Assembly: GCA_023410055.1 (NCBI GenBank)
Contig: JAEYQK010000083.1
Coordinates: 1 to 43,463, forward strand
Length of the DNA stretch: 43,463 nt
Source of the DNA: Acidobacteriota bacterium
Lineage (GTDB): Bacteria > Acidobacteriota > Terriglobia > Terriglobales > Acidobacteriaceae
Direction of reading: 5' to 3'
Shown: piece by piece, positions 35,824-43,463 of the stretch
How the letters are laid out: the number at the start of each line of letters is the position of its first letter
How positions within the stretch are numbered: the stretch's first letter is position 1
Notes under the pieces: generated by a model
What the model saw: the letters and a program-made list of their open reading frames with translations, nothing else
What the model was told of the DNA's origin: nothing
Database searches by the model: none
Program-made: the position numbers and the translations under genes

Positions 35824-37017
35824 ATGAAACCTCAAGTATTCGCATTCTTTTCCGGCGCTGGATTTCTTGACCTTGGGTTTGAACTCTCGGGTTACTCAAT
35901 CGTCTTCGCCAACGAGTACCATGAACCATTCCTAAGGGGCTATAAACATTCCCGCAACGTGTTGGGAATCCCACAGCCCAAGTTCGGCTGGTCGAACGAC
36001 TCCATCACTAGGTTTGTCGAGGACAAAACAGAACACAAGCGTCTGGCGAAAATGGTCGCGACAGCGAAAGCGACGGGTGAACTGGTGGGGTTTATCGGCG
36101 GGCCGCCGTGTCCTGACTTCTCTGTTGGTGGGAAGAATCGCGGTCGTCACGGCGAGAACGGTAAGCTGTCTGCTACATACGTTGACCTTATATGTGAGCA
36201 AAAGCCCGACTTCTTCCTTTTTGAGAATGTAAAGGGGCTTTGGCGAACGAAAAGGCACCGGGCATTCTTCGAAGAACTAAAGCGGAAGCTCCACGCGGCT
36301 GGATATCGAACGTCGGAGAAGCTGATTAACTGTCTCAACTTTGGGGTTCCGCAAGACCGCGAACGCATCATACTCGTTGGGTTCCGCGATGATTCCGACA
36401 ATTTGTGTGACGAAATGGAGTTGGAACCCGAGGATTTCCCGTGGACTCGGTACGAGAAATATTCGCATGAATATTTAGCAGATGTGCCTTGGCCGTCTAC
36501 AAAGAAGTTTCGCGAGGGCAGGGCAAGTCCTTTGCCGCCCGGCATCCCCGAAGAGCTTACGGTTGAACATTGGTTCCGCCGCAATGATGTGAAATCGCAC
36601 CCGAATAGCAGGCACCAATTCCAGCCTCGTGCGGGCCTCGCGAGATTCAAAAGTGTGCCTGAGGGCGATGACAGTAAGAAATCATTTAAGCGCCTCCACA
36701 GGTGGCGCTATTCACCAACAGCTTGCTACGGGAACAACGAAGTACATCTCCATCCTTACGAGGCACGACGGATCACAGTGGCCGAAGCCCTCGCTGTTCA
36801 GAGCTTGCCGAAATCATTTGAGCTTCCGTCGGACATGAGCCTGTCGGATATGTTCAAAACAGTCGGGAACGGCGTGCCGTTCCTTGCTGCGAAGGCTCTA
36901 GCGAAATCAATTCTCGATTTCATTAAGGAACATCATGCGAGTGACGGCTTCAAGTTTGCTGACCGCGATAGCGCAGCTACCGAGAAATCGCGAGTACAGC
37001 TATATCAACCCTGCTAA
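35824..37017 (+). CDS. DNA (cytosine-5-)-methyltransferase of a type II restriction-modification system
   Basis: A 397-residue enzyme that transfers a methyl group from SAM to C5 of cytosine at the system's recognition site. All core motifs are present in order: I FAFFSGAGFLDLGFEL (6-21), IV GGPPCPDFS with nucleophile Cys96, VI FENVKG (Glu134), VIII QDRERIILVG, a target-recognition region at about 215-310, IX ITVAEALAVQSLP and X VGNGVPFLAAKAL. The sequence specificity cannot be read. The ribosome site is weak. The endonuclease gene starts 83 bp before its stop in another frame, and Vsr follows, a standard m5C cassette layout. Confidence 0.95.
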   Translation: MKPQVFAFFSGAGFLDLGFELSGYSIVFANEYHEPFLRGYKHSRNVLGIPQPKFGWSNDSITRFVEDKTEHKRLAKMVATAKATGELVGFIGGPPCPDFSVGGKNRGRHGENGKLSATYVDLICEQKPDFFLFENVKGLWRTKRHRAFFEELKRKLHAAGYRTSEKLINCLNFGVPQDRERIILVGFRDDSDNLCDEMELEPEDFPWTRYEKYSHEYLADVPWPSTKKFREGRASPLPPGIPEELTVEHWFRRNDVKSHPNSRHQFQPRAGLARFKSVPEGDDSKKSFKRLHRWRYSPTACYGNNEVHLHPYEARRITVAEALAVQSLPKSFELPSDMSLSDMFKTVGNGVPFLAAKALAKSILDFIKEHHASDGFKFADRDSAATEKSRVQLYQPC

Positions 37018-38023
37018 CAAGGGCCGCATTGAAATTCTCCGCGCCGACCCACCCGAAGGCCCGGTGTATTTTCGGCGCTACAACCCTTCTAAGGGCGAAA
37101 CACCGAATCAAGCGAAAGAAGAGACTATTTCAGCGGGGGCCTTGCGAAGACTTGCAAACGCAATTCGCGAAGGCGTCCCTGTCAATTTTGATCGCGTCTT
37201 CGGAGCCAGTTATAACAATCGTTCCGTCCTCGAATCGCTGCTTGCACATACGCCACAGTTCTATTTCTGTTACCCAGGACGGATCGAAATCACCGAATCA
37301 TTCCAGAGCATCGAAAAGGGGCACAAGCATCTACTGTGGGTTCCTAACGATCCGCACGCTCCGGGCATTTCTGCACAGCGGGAAGTAAACGTCACGATCT
37401 CAGAGATTCCTTCGGTCGAGGCGGTTTACGAGGCACTAGTGTTGCCGGAAATACCTGCTGAGGAAAAGAAAGAGCAGCTGCCGATAGAAGTGAGCCGGAG
37501 ACACGCGCAGATTCAAATAGCGTTGGTAGAAATCGGCAAGCAACTCGGGTTCAGAACGTGGGTGGCCCAGAACGATAAGGGAATCGTCTACAAAGGGAAG
37601 AAACTTGGGGAGATGGACGGCGTAATCGTTCGGCTTGAAGACGAACGTCTCCTGACCGCCTATAACGAAGCAGTGCAGGCGGCATTGCTGATAGATGTCG
37701 TCTGGTTCAAGAACGGCAGGCTCATGCCAGCGGTAATTGAGATTGAACACACAACGGGCGTAACGAGCGGCTTAACTCGTATGCGGCGACTTCAGCTTGC
37801 CATGCCACCTTACCCAACCCGTTGGGTTATAGCGGCTCAGGATGAAGATCGAGACAAAGTGATCTCCGAGTGCAATCGTGAGCAGTTTCGTGATCTGAAC
37901 GCGCAGTTTTTCCCATATTCTGCGATTGAAGAACTCTACTCGCTTTGTCAGCGCAGGCACGTCACCGGAGTGAGTGAAGCGTTCATTGATTCGTTCATGG
38001 AACGAACGCTGCAATTAAACTGA
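36935..38023 (+). CDS. Type II restriction endonuclease, PD-(D/E)XK type
   Basis: A 362-residue protein immediately after and overlapping the cytosine methyltransferase, so it is almost certainly the cognate nuclease. The catalytic core is in the C-terminal part: Asp254 (LLIDVVWF), then Glu269 and Glu271 in AVIEIEHTTGV, a D-x14-E-x-E arrangement, where E-x-E in place of E-x-K is also known in this fold. The N-terminal ~180 residues probably recognise DNA. No internal ATG near the start removes the 83-bp overlap, so the overlap is likely real and may limit nuclease synthesis until the methylase is made. The recognition sequence is unknown. Confidence 0.82.
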   Translation: MRVTASSLLTAIAQLPRNREYSYINPANKGRIEILRADPPEGPVYFRRYNPSKGETPNQAKEETISAGALRRLANAIREGVPVNFDRVFGASYNNRSVLESLLAHTPQFYFCYPGRIEITESFQSIEKGHKHLLWVPNDPHAPGISAQREVNVTISEIPSVEAVYEALVLPEIPAEEKKEQLPIEVSRRHAQIQIALVEIGKQLGFRTWVAQNDKGIVYKGKKLGEMDGVIVRLEDERLLTAYNEAVQAALLIDVVWFKNGRLMPAVIEIEHTTGVTSGLTRMRRLQLAMPPYPTRWVIAAQDEDRDKVISECNREQFRDLNAQFFPYSAIEELYSLCQRRHVTGVSEAFIDSFMERTLQLN

Positions 38024-38037
38024 GGCTGGAGCAGGTT

Positions 38038-38445
38038 TTGGACAGCATCAGTAAAGAACGGCGGAGCGAAAACATGAGGCGTATTCGGAGCAAGGATACG
38101 TCGCCTGAGTTGACCGTCCGCCGAATAGTACATGCGCTCGGATTCAGATATCGTCTTCACGGCAAGCGACTCCCCGGTTGTCCGGACTTAGTATTCTCAA
38201 GCCGGAAGAAAGCCATCTTCGTTCATGGGTGTTTCTGGCATCAGCACAAGAACTGTATTGACGGCAGAGTGCCCAAGTCTCGAACTGAGTATTGGCAGGC
38301 GAAGCTAAGCGCCAACAAAGAACGCGACGTTCAAAACAGGAAGAAGCTGAAAGCGATGGGATGGTCGTCACTGATTATTTGGGAATGTCAGATGGCTGAT
38401 GAAGATCGTGTGGCCGGAAAAGTTGAACAATTCTTGCAGCATTAG
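38038..38445 (+). CDS. vsr: Very short patch repair endonuclease Vsr
   Basis: A 135-residue nuclease that nicks 5' of T in T:G mismatches formed by deamination of 5-methylcytosine, protecting the methylated sites of the neighbouring system. Conserved features: SENMRRIRSKDTSPE, catalytic Asp50 (GCPDLVF), His63 in FVHGCFWHQH, zinc-type ligands around Cys65/His70/Cys73 and Cys117 (WEC). The frame starts at TTG 38038 with GGAG about 7 bp upstream; this gives the family's normal N-terminus, whereas the first ATG would remove 12 residues. It is the last gene before attR. Confidence 0.93.
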   Translation: MDSISKERRSENMRRIRSKDTSPELTVRRIVHALGFRYRLHGKRLPGCPDLVFSSRKKAIFVHGCFWHQHKNCIDGRVPKSRTEYWQAKLSANKERDVQNRKKLKAMGWSSLIIWECQMADEDRVAGKVEQFLQH

Positions 38446-38464
38446 TCCGCATTGCTCAAAGCAC

Positions 38465-38485
38465 TGTGCCCCATACTGTGTCCCA
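38465..38485 (+). repeat. Right candidate integrase arm-type site
   Basis: This is the 21-bp counterpart (19/21 identical) of the left copy, about 115 bp inside attR. A related reverse-complement pair (GGGGCACA and GGGCACA) lies at 35058-35076 in the central region. Confidence 0.5.
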
Positions 38486-38600
38486 TCCAATTCAAACAGG
38501 CCCGTTCAGACCCCGCCAGATTCGACAGGCACACAGTCGTAAGTGATTGATGTTCGGTTTTATAGACTATTAAAGGACTGCGCTGAGGTAAGCTGCGGGA

Positions 38601-38659
38601 ACTCAAAATCCGCCGGTACTTGGTACCTTGGGGGTTCGATTCCCCCTCCCGGCACCAGC
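38601..38659 (+). repeat. attR: 59-bp direct repeat, tRNA-Leu 3' fragment
   Basis: A perfect copy of 24101-24159 without the 5' half of the tRNA, so it is not a functional tRNA. It is the original chromosomal 3' end displaced by the insertion. Confidence 0.93.
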
Positions 38660-38725
38660 CTTATTGTCTTCCCTGTCGTAATGTGCGTCCTCCTTGTGTG
38701 CTGACGATTCTGGTAATCTGCGATC

Positions 38726-39127
38726 ATGAGTCCCGAGAAGCGTGAACCTACTTACGTCTTCAGCGAAGAAGATGTTGCCAATAGAAGTGCGATTGCCCGC
38801 GAGTTCATCGAGACGCGGAAGGCGCTGAATGAGATTGTCGAGAGTGCGGACAATTACCTGGTCAAACGCTTCTACAACATCGACCACAATACATATCTGG
38901 AAGGTGCAATTCCCGCGAAGTACAAAGAACTTATGGGACTCGTTGTTTCAGCTGGATTGCGCTGTGATGATTGCATCAAGTACCACATCATTCAGTCGTA
39001 TCGGCTAGGCGCAAGCCGTCAGGAGCAGGAAGAGTCGCTAAACGTGGCCTTGGTAGTTGGTGGAAGTATTGTGATTCCTCATCTGCGACGAGCTTACGCG
39101 CTACTTGCTGAGCTCTATAGAGACTAG
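38726..39127 (+). CDS. AhpD/carboxymuconolactone-decarboxylase-family protein
   Basis: A 133-residue helical protein. The core AKYKELMGLVVSAGLRCDDC with Cys80 and Cys83, then KYHIIQ with His87 and a GASRQEQEESLNVALVVGG helix, matches the CMD/AhpD fold. The CxxC-x3-H motif suggests alkyl-hydroperoxidase-type redox activity rather than lactone decarboxylation. It is a single gene just outside attR, in the chromosome. Confidence 0.88.
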   Translation: MSPEKREPTYVFSEEDVANRSAIAREFIETRKALNEIVESADNYLVKRFYNIDHNTYLEGAIPAKYKELMGLVVSAGLRCDDCIKYHIIQSYRLGASRQEQEESLNVALVVGGSIVIPHLRRAYALLAELYRD

Positions 39128-39518
39128 TTGCACAATTTCTGGTGCACCCCTCAGAACCGAGACTTGCTAGCCATGTCGCAATCAGCTCTGAATCCCCCCA
39201 CCCCCTGTAGTTTCTGCATCACTGCTGATTCAAAGGACTTAACCAGCGTGTCTGACTGACTTCTCTGCATGATGGGGGCGATTGGCATCGGTCCATAACT
39301 GAGTGGCCACTATGGGCATAAGCAGAATCTGAGTGCCCCTTACTTTAAGAGTACCAGAATAAGCGCGTGGACCCGCCACGACGACCAGGCCCGATGGGCT
39401 TCGATAATTCAACGGCTTGCGTCTGTTTGCAGTGATTCTGGCTCTTGACATCGAAAACGGCAGGCCATAGCGGGGACTATCGCGCCGTGGCCTGCCCAAG
39501 GACCCGGGAACCCCAGTA
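39128..39518. other. Intergenic region with no convincing gene
   Basis: These 391 bases hold the terminator of the fibre-like gene (39452-39497) and a C-rich run near 39195-39208. A minus-strand frame at 39239-39499 exists, but its sequence lacks domain character, its C-terminal part overlaps nothing useful, and it runs through the terminator; I do not annotate it. Confidence 0.55.
39452..39497 (-). terminator. Rho-independent terminator of the fibre-like gene
   Basis: GGCAGGCCA (39460-39468) pairs perfectly with TGGCCTGCC (39489-39497); inner ATAG/CTAT can extend it. On the minus strand GTTTTCG follows. It begins 21 bp beyond the stop. Confidence 0.75.
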
Positions 39519-41792
39519 CTACTGAAGGGAGACGAGTACTTGAATGATTCCGGTTCCTGAATTCATCGATTGAAGCGCCTTGCCGACTACCGCTCCGATC
39601 ATTCGATTACGGTCGGTGCCCCTCATGGCGTAGCCGGGGAGGGATGCCGTGACGAGTAGGTCACCGACCGCGATCGGACCGTTCTCGGCGCTAACCTTGC
39701 AGGGGACTACACCGACGACGGCCAGGGGGACTTCTTTCTTGAGGTTTTCCTCGTTGTCCATGTCATAGGGGGAAGCAATCACGCCAGGACGAGTGGAATA
39801 AACTCCAGCGACAAGGGTTGAATACGGTTGACCGGTGCGGGTGAGGCGGCGAGTGGCCGTTGTATCTATGACGAGCACGTCGCCCGCTTCGTAGGATTCT
39901 TTCCCCCCGGCAACGGCGAAGGATTCAGCGAAATCGGCGCCGCCTGTGGCATAACCGTTGTTCGCATAAACTCGTCCATTACCGTCCACTCGAAAACGCC
40001 TCACCCAATAGTCGCCAATCTTGATTCGCCCCAGCAGAATGTTGCCGCCAGCTATGTTGTCGAAGATGCCTGCGTATGCATTGGGACTATTGACTGTCAC
40101 GTGCACGCCAGTTGTCGCTCCGGTGACACCGCTCTCGACCACATCGAGTGCAGTTCCATCTTCGCTGTCGGCAACTGCTGAAACTCCGATGCCACCTGAG
40201 ACGCTGGAGGGCGAATGCCCGGCGACGGTGCCGGAGACACTCACATTGCCGGTTACGGTGTGGGGTCCGGAGGATAGCACGCCCGAGACGGACACGGTCT
40301 TGCTGAAAATCTGGTCTCCTGCGAATACGTTAGTAGCTGCGCCAGTGCTCGCATATCGGGCGTCGGTGAACGCGGTGTTCAGGCCGATAATCGGAGCCGA
40401 CTGGCTTCCGCCGATCACTATTCCATCCGCAGCAATGAGTGCTGGTTGCGCGTTTTGTGGTGCCGCACTTGTAAGGCTGGTACCGTCGGGAAACAGAATG
40501 CCGTTCCCGACGCCGTGGAGTTTGAGGCTGCCCGTAACATCGTGCGTTCCGCTCGCTATTGCTCCGTTGACGATCACGTTGTTTGTGAACGTCTGGTCGG
40601 CAGTGAAGGTGTTGGCTGCTGCCAGGCCTGCATAGCGCTTATCAGTGAACTGGGTGTCAAGCGAGACAGTGGGAGATCCGGTGCTGCCTCCTCCGAGAAT
40701 GCCCGTTCCAGCCGTTACTCCGGTCAACACTGGAGCTCCGGTCTTCAGCAGAGAGCCGTCCGGGAACATAATTCCATTGCCGGTGCCGTTGATCTTGAGA
40801 TTGCCATTTACTTCCATCTTCTGAGCCGGCGTAAAGACGCCGACGCCGAAATTGCCGGCGCTGGTAAGGGACAACGAGGTACCCAGGTTGAGGATGGTGC
40901 CATCGGCCTGATGTGCCTGCTGCTTAATGCGCCATGACCCGTCGTAGTTGAACTCCATCACCGTGTGGTTGACGGTTGCGATATCCGAACTCGTGGCGAC
41001 GTAATTGTTGTTAGCGGCACTTTTCTTCACGGCTATGCCGATGAACTGGGTGCCAGATTGGAGCGAACCGATTCTGAAGGACCACGGAACGTTGCCGATC
41101 CTCACCATCTGGCCGGAGTTGCCGACGATGTCGAGCAGGCTTTCGGGATTGGCGGTGCCGATTCCGATTTTTCCGCCCGTGTCGACGATCGTTGAGTTGG
41201 AGAGGGTGCTGGCGTCCAAAAACTTGGGCAGATAGTTGGGCACCCAAACAGGCGTAGTCGTAGCTGCCGGAGTTGCTCCGATGCTGAACGTTCTTGCGGA
41301 AGACGTTAGGAGGGTGCCGGACGTGGTCTGGGTAGCTGGTGTGGAGGTTGCCAGGACGAACGCCGAAAGAGGCTTTCCTCCGAGCGTTTCCGCGTCGCCA
41401 GCTTTTGCGGCGTACGGCACGGTGGCGAGGAGTATCCGTTCCTGTTCAGGAAGTCCCTCGGGTTGGATACCCAACCACTTTGCCTCGCCGGAGGTGAAGA
41501 GGCTCAGCGGAACGCCACCGTTGTGATTCGCGCCGAGGGAGACAGTGAACCGGCCCTGTGCGTCAGCATCCACGTTCTGCACTTCCAGCCAAAGTGGCGC
41601 GCCGCCCTGTTGATCTTTGTACAGCGAAAAGGTGACACCGACGACACCTGCGTCTGTGCGGTTCTGAAGGGTGCCGCTGAATCGGACAATATTAGGCAAT
41701 GCCGATGTAGTATCGGTCTGGGCGTGCGCCTGCCAAACGAATACAGCGACCACAACCGACAGCAAAATCGCGATACTGCGGTACCTAACCAT
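39519..41792 (-). CDS. Secreted fibre-like surface protein, Acidobacteria type
   Basis: A 757-residue protein from ATG 41792. A signal peptide is clear (SIAILLSVVVAVFVWQAHAQ, likely cleavage after AHA). The N-terminal domain has VRFSGTLQNRTDAGVVGVTF, SLYKDQQGGAPLWLE and YAAKAGDAETLGG, a pattern I associate with large families of exported proteins in Acidobacteria. The middle carries repeats around GNGIMFPDGS and GNGILFPDGT and DQTFTNNVIVNGA/DQIFSKTVSVSGV, resembling beta-helical tail-fibre stalks. The C-terminal segment ADFAESFAVAGGKE with GDVLVID recalls a fibre chaperone or trimerisation end. The start 21 codons further upstream lacks a signal peptide and is less likely; GGAG lies 5 bp before the chosen ATG. 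Probably cell-surface adhesive; role unproven. Confidence 0.8.
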   Translation of the reverse strand: MVRYRSIAILLSVVVAVFVWQAHAQTDTTSALPNIVRFSGTLQNRTDAGVVGVTFSLYKDQQGGAPLWLEVQNVDADAQGRFTVSLGANHNGGVPLSLFTSGEAKWLGIQPEGLPEQERILLATVPYAAKAGDAETLGGKPLSAFVLATSTPATQTTSGTLLTSSARTFSIGATPAATTTPVWVPNYLPKFLDASTLSNSTIVDTGGKIGIGTANPESLLDIVGNSGQMVRIGNVPWSFRIGSLQSGTQFIGIAVKKSAANNNYVATSSDIATVNHTVMEFNYDGSWRIKQQAHQADGTILNLGTSLSLTSAGNFGVGVFTPAQKMEVNGNLKINGTGNGIMFPDGSLLKTGAPVLTGVTAGTGILGGGSTGSPTVSLDTQFTDKRYAGLAAANTFTADQTFTNNVIVNGAIASGTHDVTGSLKLHGVGNGILFPDGTSLTSAAPQNAQPALIAADGIVIGGSQSAPIIGLNTAFTDARYASTGAATNVFAGDQIFSKTVSVSGVLSSGPHTVTGNVSVSGTVAGHSPSSVSGGIGVSAVADSEDGTALDVVESGVTGATTGVHVTVNSPNAYAGIFDNIAGGNILLGRIKIGDYWVRRFRVDGNGRVYANNGYATGGADFAESFAVAGGKESYEAGDVLVIDTTATRRLTRTGQPYSTLVAGVYSTRPGVIASPYDMDNEENLKKEVPLAVVGVVPCKVSAENGPIAVGDLLVTASLPGYAMRGTDRNRMIGAVVGKALQSMNSGTGIIQVLVSLQ

Positions 41793-42157
41793 AGCTGCTC
41801 CAAAGTGTGTGTCAACGGCTGCTCTAGGCATAACTTGCGCAATTGCAGCTTTCACCAGGAAATTGAAATCGGTTCGAAAATCGATTTGGCGTTCTGATTT
41901 TGGAAAAAACGATCTGATTACCTACGTACAGTGCCTATTTGGACGATCCTTGTGGGGCGGCGCTGTTACGAAAGCAGAACAAGCCAGCATACGGGTGAGT
42001 AAGTGATTGGAGGACCAAGCGTCTGCCGTAGGTACGGCGCGCGGCATCCTGCCGCCGGAGAACTCCCAACAGTGTCTTCCTCTGTACCCACCGGACTCTC
42101 TCCGCGCGCACATCTCCTGTTATCCTGAACTATCAATTTCGCAAGGATCATCGCCCG
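41793..42157. other. Divergent intergenic region
   Basis: These 365 bases separate the fibre-like gene (leftward) from the ABC-F gene (rightward) and must hold both promoters, but I see no strong -35/-10 pair. A 6-bp inverted repeat (AAATCG...CGATTT) lies near 41865-41886. AAGGAT about 10 bp before 42158 is the ABC-F ribosome site. No gene is visible. Confidence 0.5.
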
Positions 42158-43463
42158 TTGCCTCCGATCATCAACGCACAAAAAATCAGCAAGACCTTCG
42201 GCGCCGTGCCGCTCTTCCGTGAAATCTCGTTCACCGTTTCCGAAGGCGACCGCATCGGACTGATCGGTCCCAACGGCTCAGGCAAGTCCACCCTGATGCG
42301 AATCCTCGCCGGCGAGATCGAACCCGATACCGGAGACGTTGCCAGGCGTAAGCTCACCAGACTCGCCTACGTGGAGCAACAATCCGAATTCCCTGCCGAA
42401 GCGACTGTCCGCTCTGTTATCGAGGCCGCGCTGATCCGCGCCGCCGTCTCCGAAGATGAGCGCGAAGGCAAACTCGTCGAATCACTCGGTCGTGCCGGCT
42501 TCGAAGATTTCGGCCAGCTCGCCTCCTCACTATCGGGAGGCTGGAAGAAACGCCTCGCCATCGTCGAAGCGCTCGTGCAGGATCCGCAAGTCCTCCTGCT
42601 GGACGAGCCGACCAACCATCTCGACCTCACCGCAATCGAGTGGCTCGAACAACTCCTGCAAGCCTCGTCGTTCGCTTGCGTCGTCGTAAGCCACGACCGC
42701 TACTTCCTCGAAAACGTTTCCCATCAGACTGCCGAACTCAACCGCGCCTACCCTGACGGACTGCTGCTCGTTGACGGTACCTACAGCATCTTTCTCGAGA
42801 AGAAGGCCGAGTTCCTCCACGCTCAAGCCAAGCATCAGGACGCGCTCGAAAACCGCGTGCGCCAGGAGATTGCCTGGCTTCGTCGCGGTGCAAAGGCTCG
42901 CACACGGAAATCCAAAGCAAGAATCGACAAAGCCGCCGAGCTCATAGCCGAGCTCGGCGACCTGAATGCTCGTACACGAACCGCCACCGCCGACATCGAC
43001 TTCTCCGCTACGGACCGAAAAACTAAACGTCTGATTGAACTCAATCAACTCCGCTACGAGATCGGCGACCGTACCCTGTTCCACGATCTCAATTTCCTCA
43101 TCACCGCCGGCAAGCGTATCGGACTCGTCGGCCCTAACGGCAGCGGGAAAACAACTTTGCTCCGTCTGCTTCGTGGCGACCTCGCGCCCTCTTCAGGGGA
43201 AATCAAGCAGGCCGAGTTCTTGCGCGTCGTCCACTTCGACCAGAACCGAACGCTTGATCCCGAGCTCACGCTGCGCCGTACTCTCGCCCCTGGCAGCGAC
43301 AGCGTCATATACCAGGACCGCGTCATTCACGTCGCGAGCTGGGCTTCGCGGTTTCTTTTCACCGGCGAACAATTGAACCAGCCCGTAAGCCGGCTCTCGG
43401 GTGGCGAGCGCGCCCGCGTCCTGATCGCCCAGTTGATGCTTCAGCCCGCAGACGTCCTCCTGC
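42158..43463 (+). CDS. ABC-F family ATPase (Uup/EttA-like), 3' truncated
   Basis: The visible 435 codons contain two soluble ABC cassettes without membrane domains. The first has Walker A GPNGSGKST, signature LSGGWKKR and LLLDEPTNHLDL with SHDRYFL. The linker (about 255-320) is charged and coiled. The second has GPNGSGKTT and LSGGERARV near the window end. ABC-F proteins act on the ribosome; some give antibiotic resistance, others regulate translation elongation. The start is TTG 42158, with AAGGAT upstream; no ATG is in frame. The frame runs off the window edge. Confidence 0.9.
   Translation, partial: MPPIINAQKISKTFGAVPLFREISFTVSEGDRIGLIGPNGSGKSTLMRILAGEIEPDTGDVARRKLTRLAYVEQQSEFPAEATVRSVIEAALIRAAVSEDEREGKLVESLGRAGFEDFGQLASSLSGGWKKRLAIVEALVQDPQVLLLDEPTNHLDLTAIEWLEQLLQASSFACVVVSHDRYFLENVSHQTAELNRAYPDGLLLVDGTYSIFLEKKAEFLHAQAKHQDALENRVRQEIAWLRRGAKARTRKSKARIDKAAELIAELGDLNARTRTATADIDFSATDRKTKRLIELNQLRYEIGDRTLFHDLNFLITAGKRIGLVGPNGSGKTTLLRLLRGDLAPSSGEIKQAEFLRVVHFDQNRTLDPELTLRRTLAPGSDSVIYQDRVIHVASWASRFLFTGEQLNQPVSRLSGGERARVLIAQLMLQPADVLL

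Larger units (their letters stand above)
24101..38659. mobile_element. 14.5-kb tRNA-Leu-integrated element (satellite/prophage-like) with restriction-modification cargo
   Basis: The interval is bounded by a perfect 59-bp direct repeat of the tRNA-Leu 3' part and contains a tyrosine recombinase, an Xis-like protein, an ATPase of replication type, proteins resembling phage virion components and a type II restriction-modification cassette with Vsr. The excised circle would be 14,500 bp. Two arms diverge from a central non-coding region (34354-35449): leftward genes 34353 to 24606, rightward genes 35450 to 38445. The integrase lies inside the element, not beside an attachment site. No capsid, portal, terminase, conjugation or relaxase gene is recognisable. 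Integration is read directly from the repeats; the class of element is inference. Confidence 0.88.

Noticed and set aside
39190..39212. G-rich run on the minus strand (possible G-quadruplex)
   Set aside because: Only two long G runs are present, not four, so a stable quadruplex is not supported.
39239..39499. 86-codon minus-strand frame between the AhpD-like and fibre-like genes
   Set aside because: It runs through the fibre-gene terminator, has no recognisable motif and no ribosome site. It could be a decayed dispersed repeat but cannot be supported.

Overview
The window is chromosomal DNA from a bacterium that is most probably an acidobacterium (Terriglobia/Koribacter-like). Three things suggest this: a secreted fibre-like protein whose N-terminal domain I associate with Acidobacteria (39519-41792), a small membrane protein resembling the DUF6677 family (616-1065), and an IF-2 with a very long Pro/Ala-rich linker. 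This is inferred from protein character, not from a database search.

Left core region (1-24157). A truncated M24 metallopeptidase is followed by two small membrane proteins. A leftward block then carries a GNAT protein, a GT39/ArnT-like glycosyltransferase and a small CBU_0592-type membrane protein. Next is the classical rimP-nusA-infB-DUF503-rbfA-DHH phosphoesterase translation/transcription cluster, read leftward, with a recognisable promoter before rimP and a Rho-independent terminator after infB. A CHASE4-HAMP-GGDEF diguanylate cyclase follows. Rightward genes are guaB (promoter and terminator visible), a SAM methyltransferase, a DUF486-type membrane protein, a saccharopine-dehydrogenase-like enzyme, lexA and an alpha-glucan phosphorylase. 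Leftward trxA and a HI0933-type flavoprotein precede rpsA (six S1 repeats) and tRNA-Leu(CAA).

Integrated element (24101-38659). The 3' part of tRNA-Leu is repeated perfectly (59 bp) at 38601-38659, so the interval is an integrated element whose excised circle would be 14,500 bp. It has two divergent arms around a central non-coding region (34354-35449) that carries eleven GTAC cores in a large inverted repeat, a candidate origin or partition/control site. The leftward arm encodes a small protein, an Xis-like HTH protein, a tyrosine recombinase with an unusual Cys4 insertion, a MerR-like regulator preceded by composite repeats, a tiny ORF, a DUF5659-like protein, a RepA/AAA_25-type ATPase and a small partner. 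It ends with a module that looks virion-derived: a 410-aa coiled-coil protein with a Gly-rich N-terminus, a 972-aa polyvalent phage-type protein, a 104-aa beta-rich protein, a 246-aa scaffold-like protein and a 156-aa zinc-finger/coiled-coil protein. No capsid, portal or terminase is recognisable, so a phage satellite or an undescribed small virus or plasmid-like element is the best working idea. The rightward arm carries cargo: a small conserved-looking ORF and a type II restriction-modification cassette (m5C methyltransferase, PD-(D/E)XK endonuclease overlapping it by 83 nt, and a Vsr mismatch endonuclease).

Right core region (38660-43463). An AhpD/carboxymuconolactone-decarboxylase-type protein, the secreted fibre-like protein (leftward, with terminator) and a truncated ABC-F ATPase follow.
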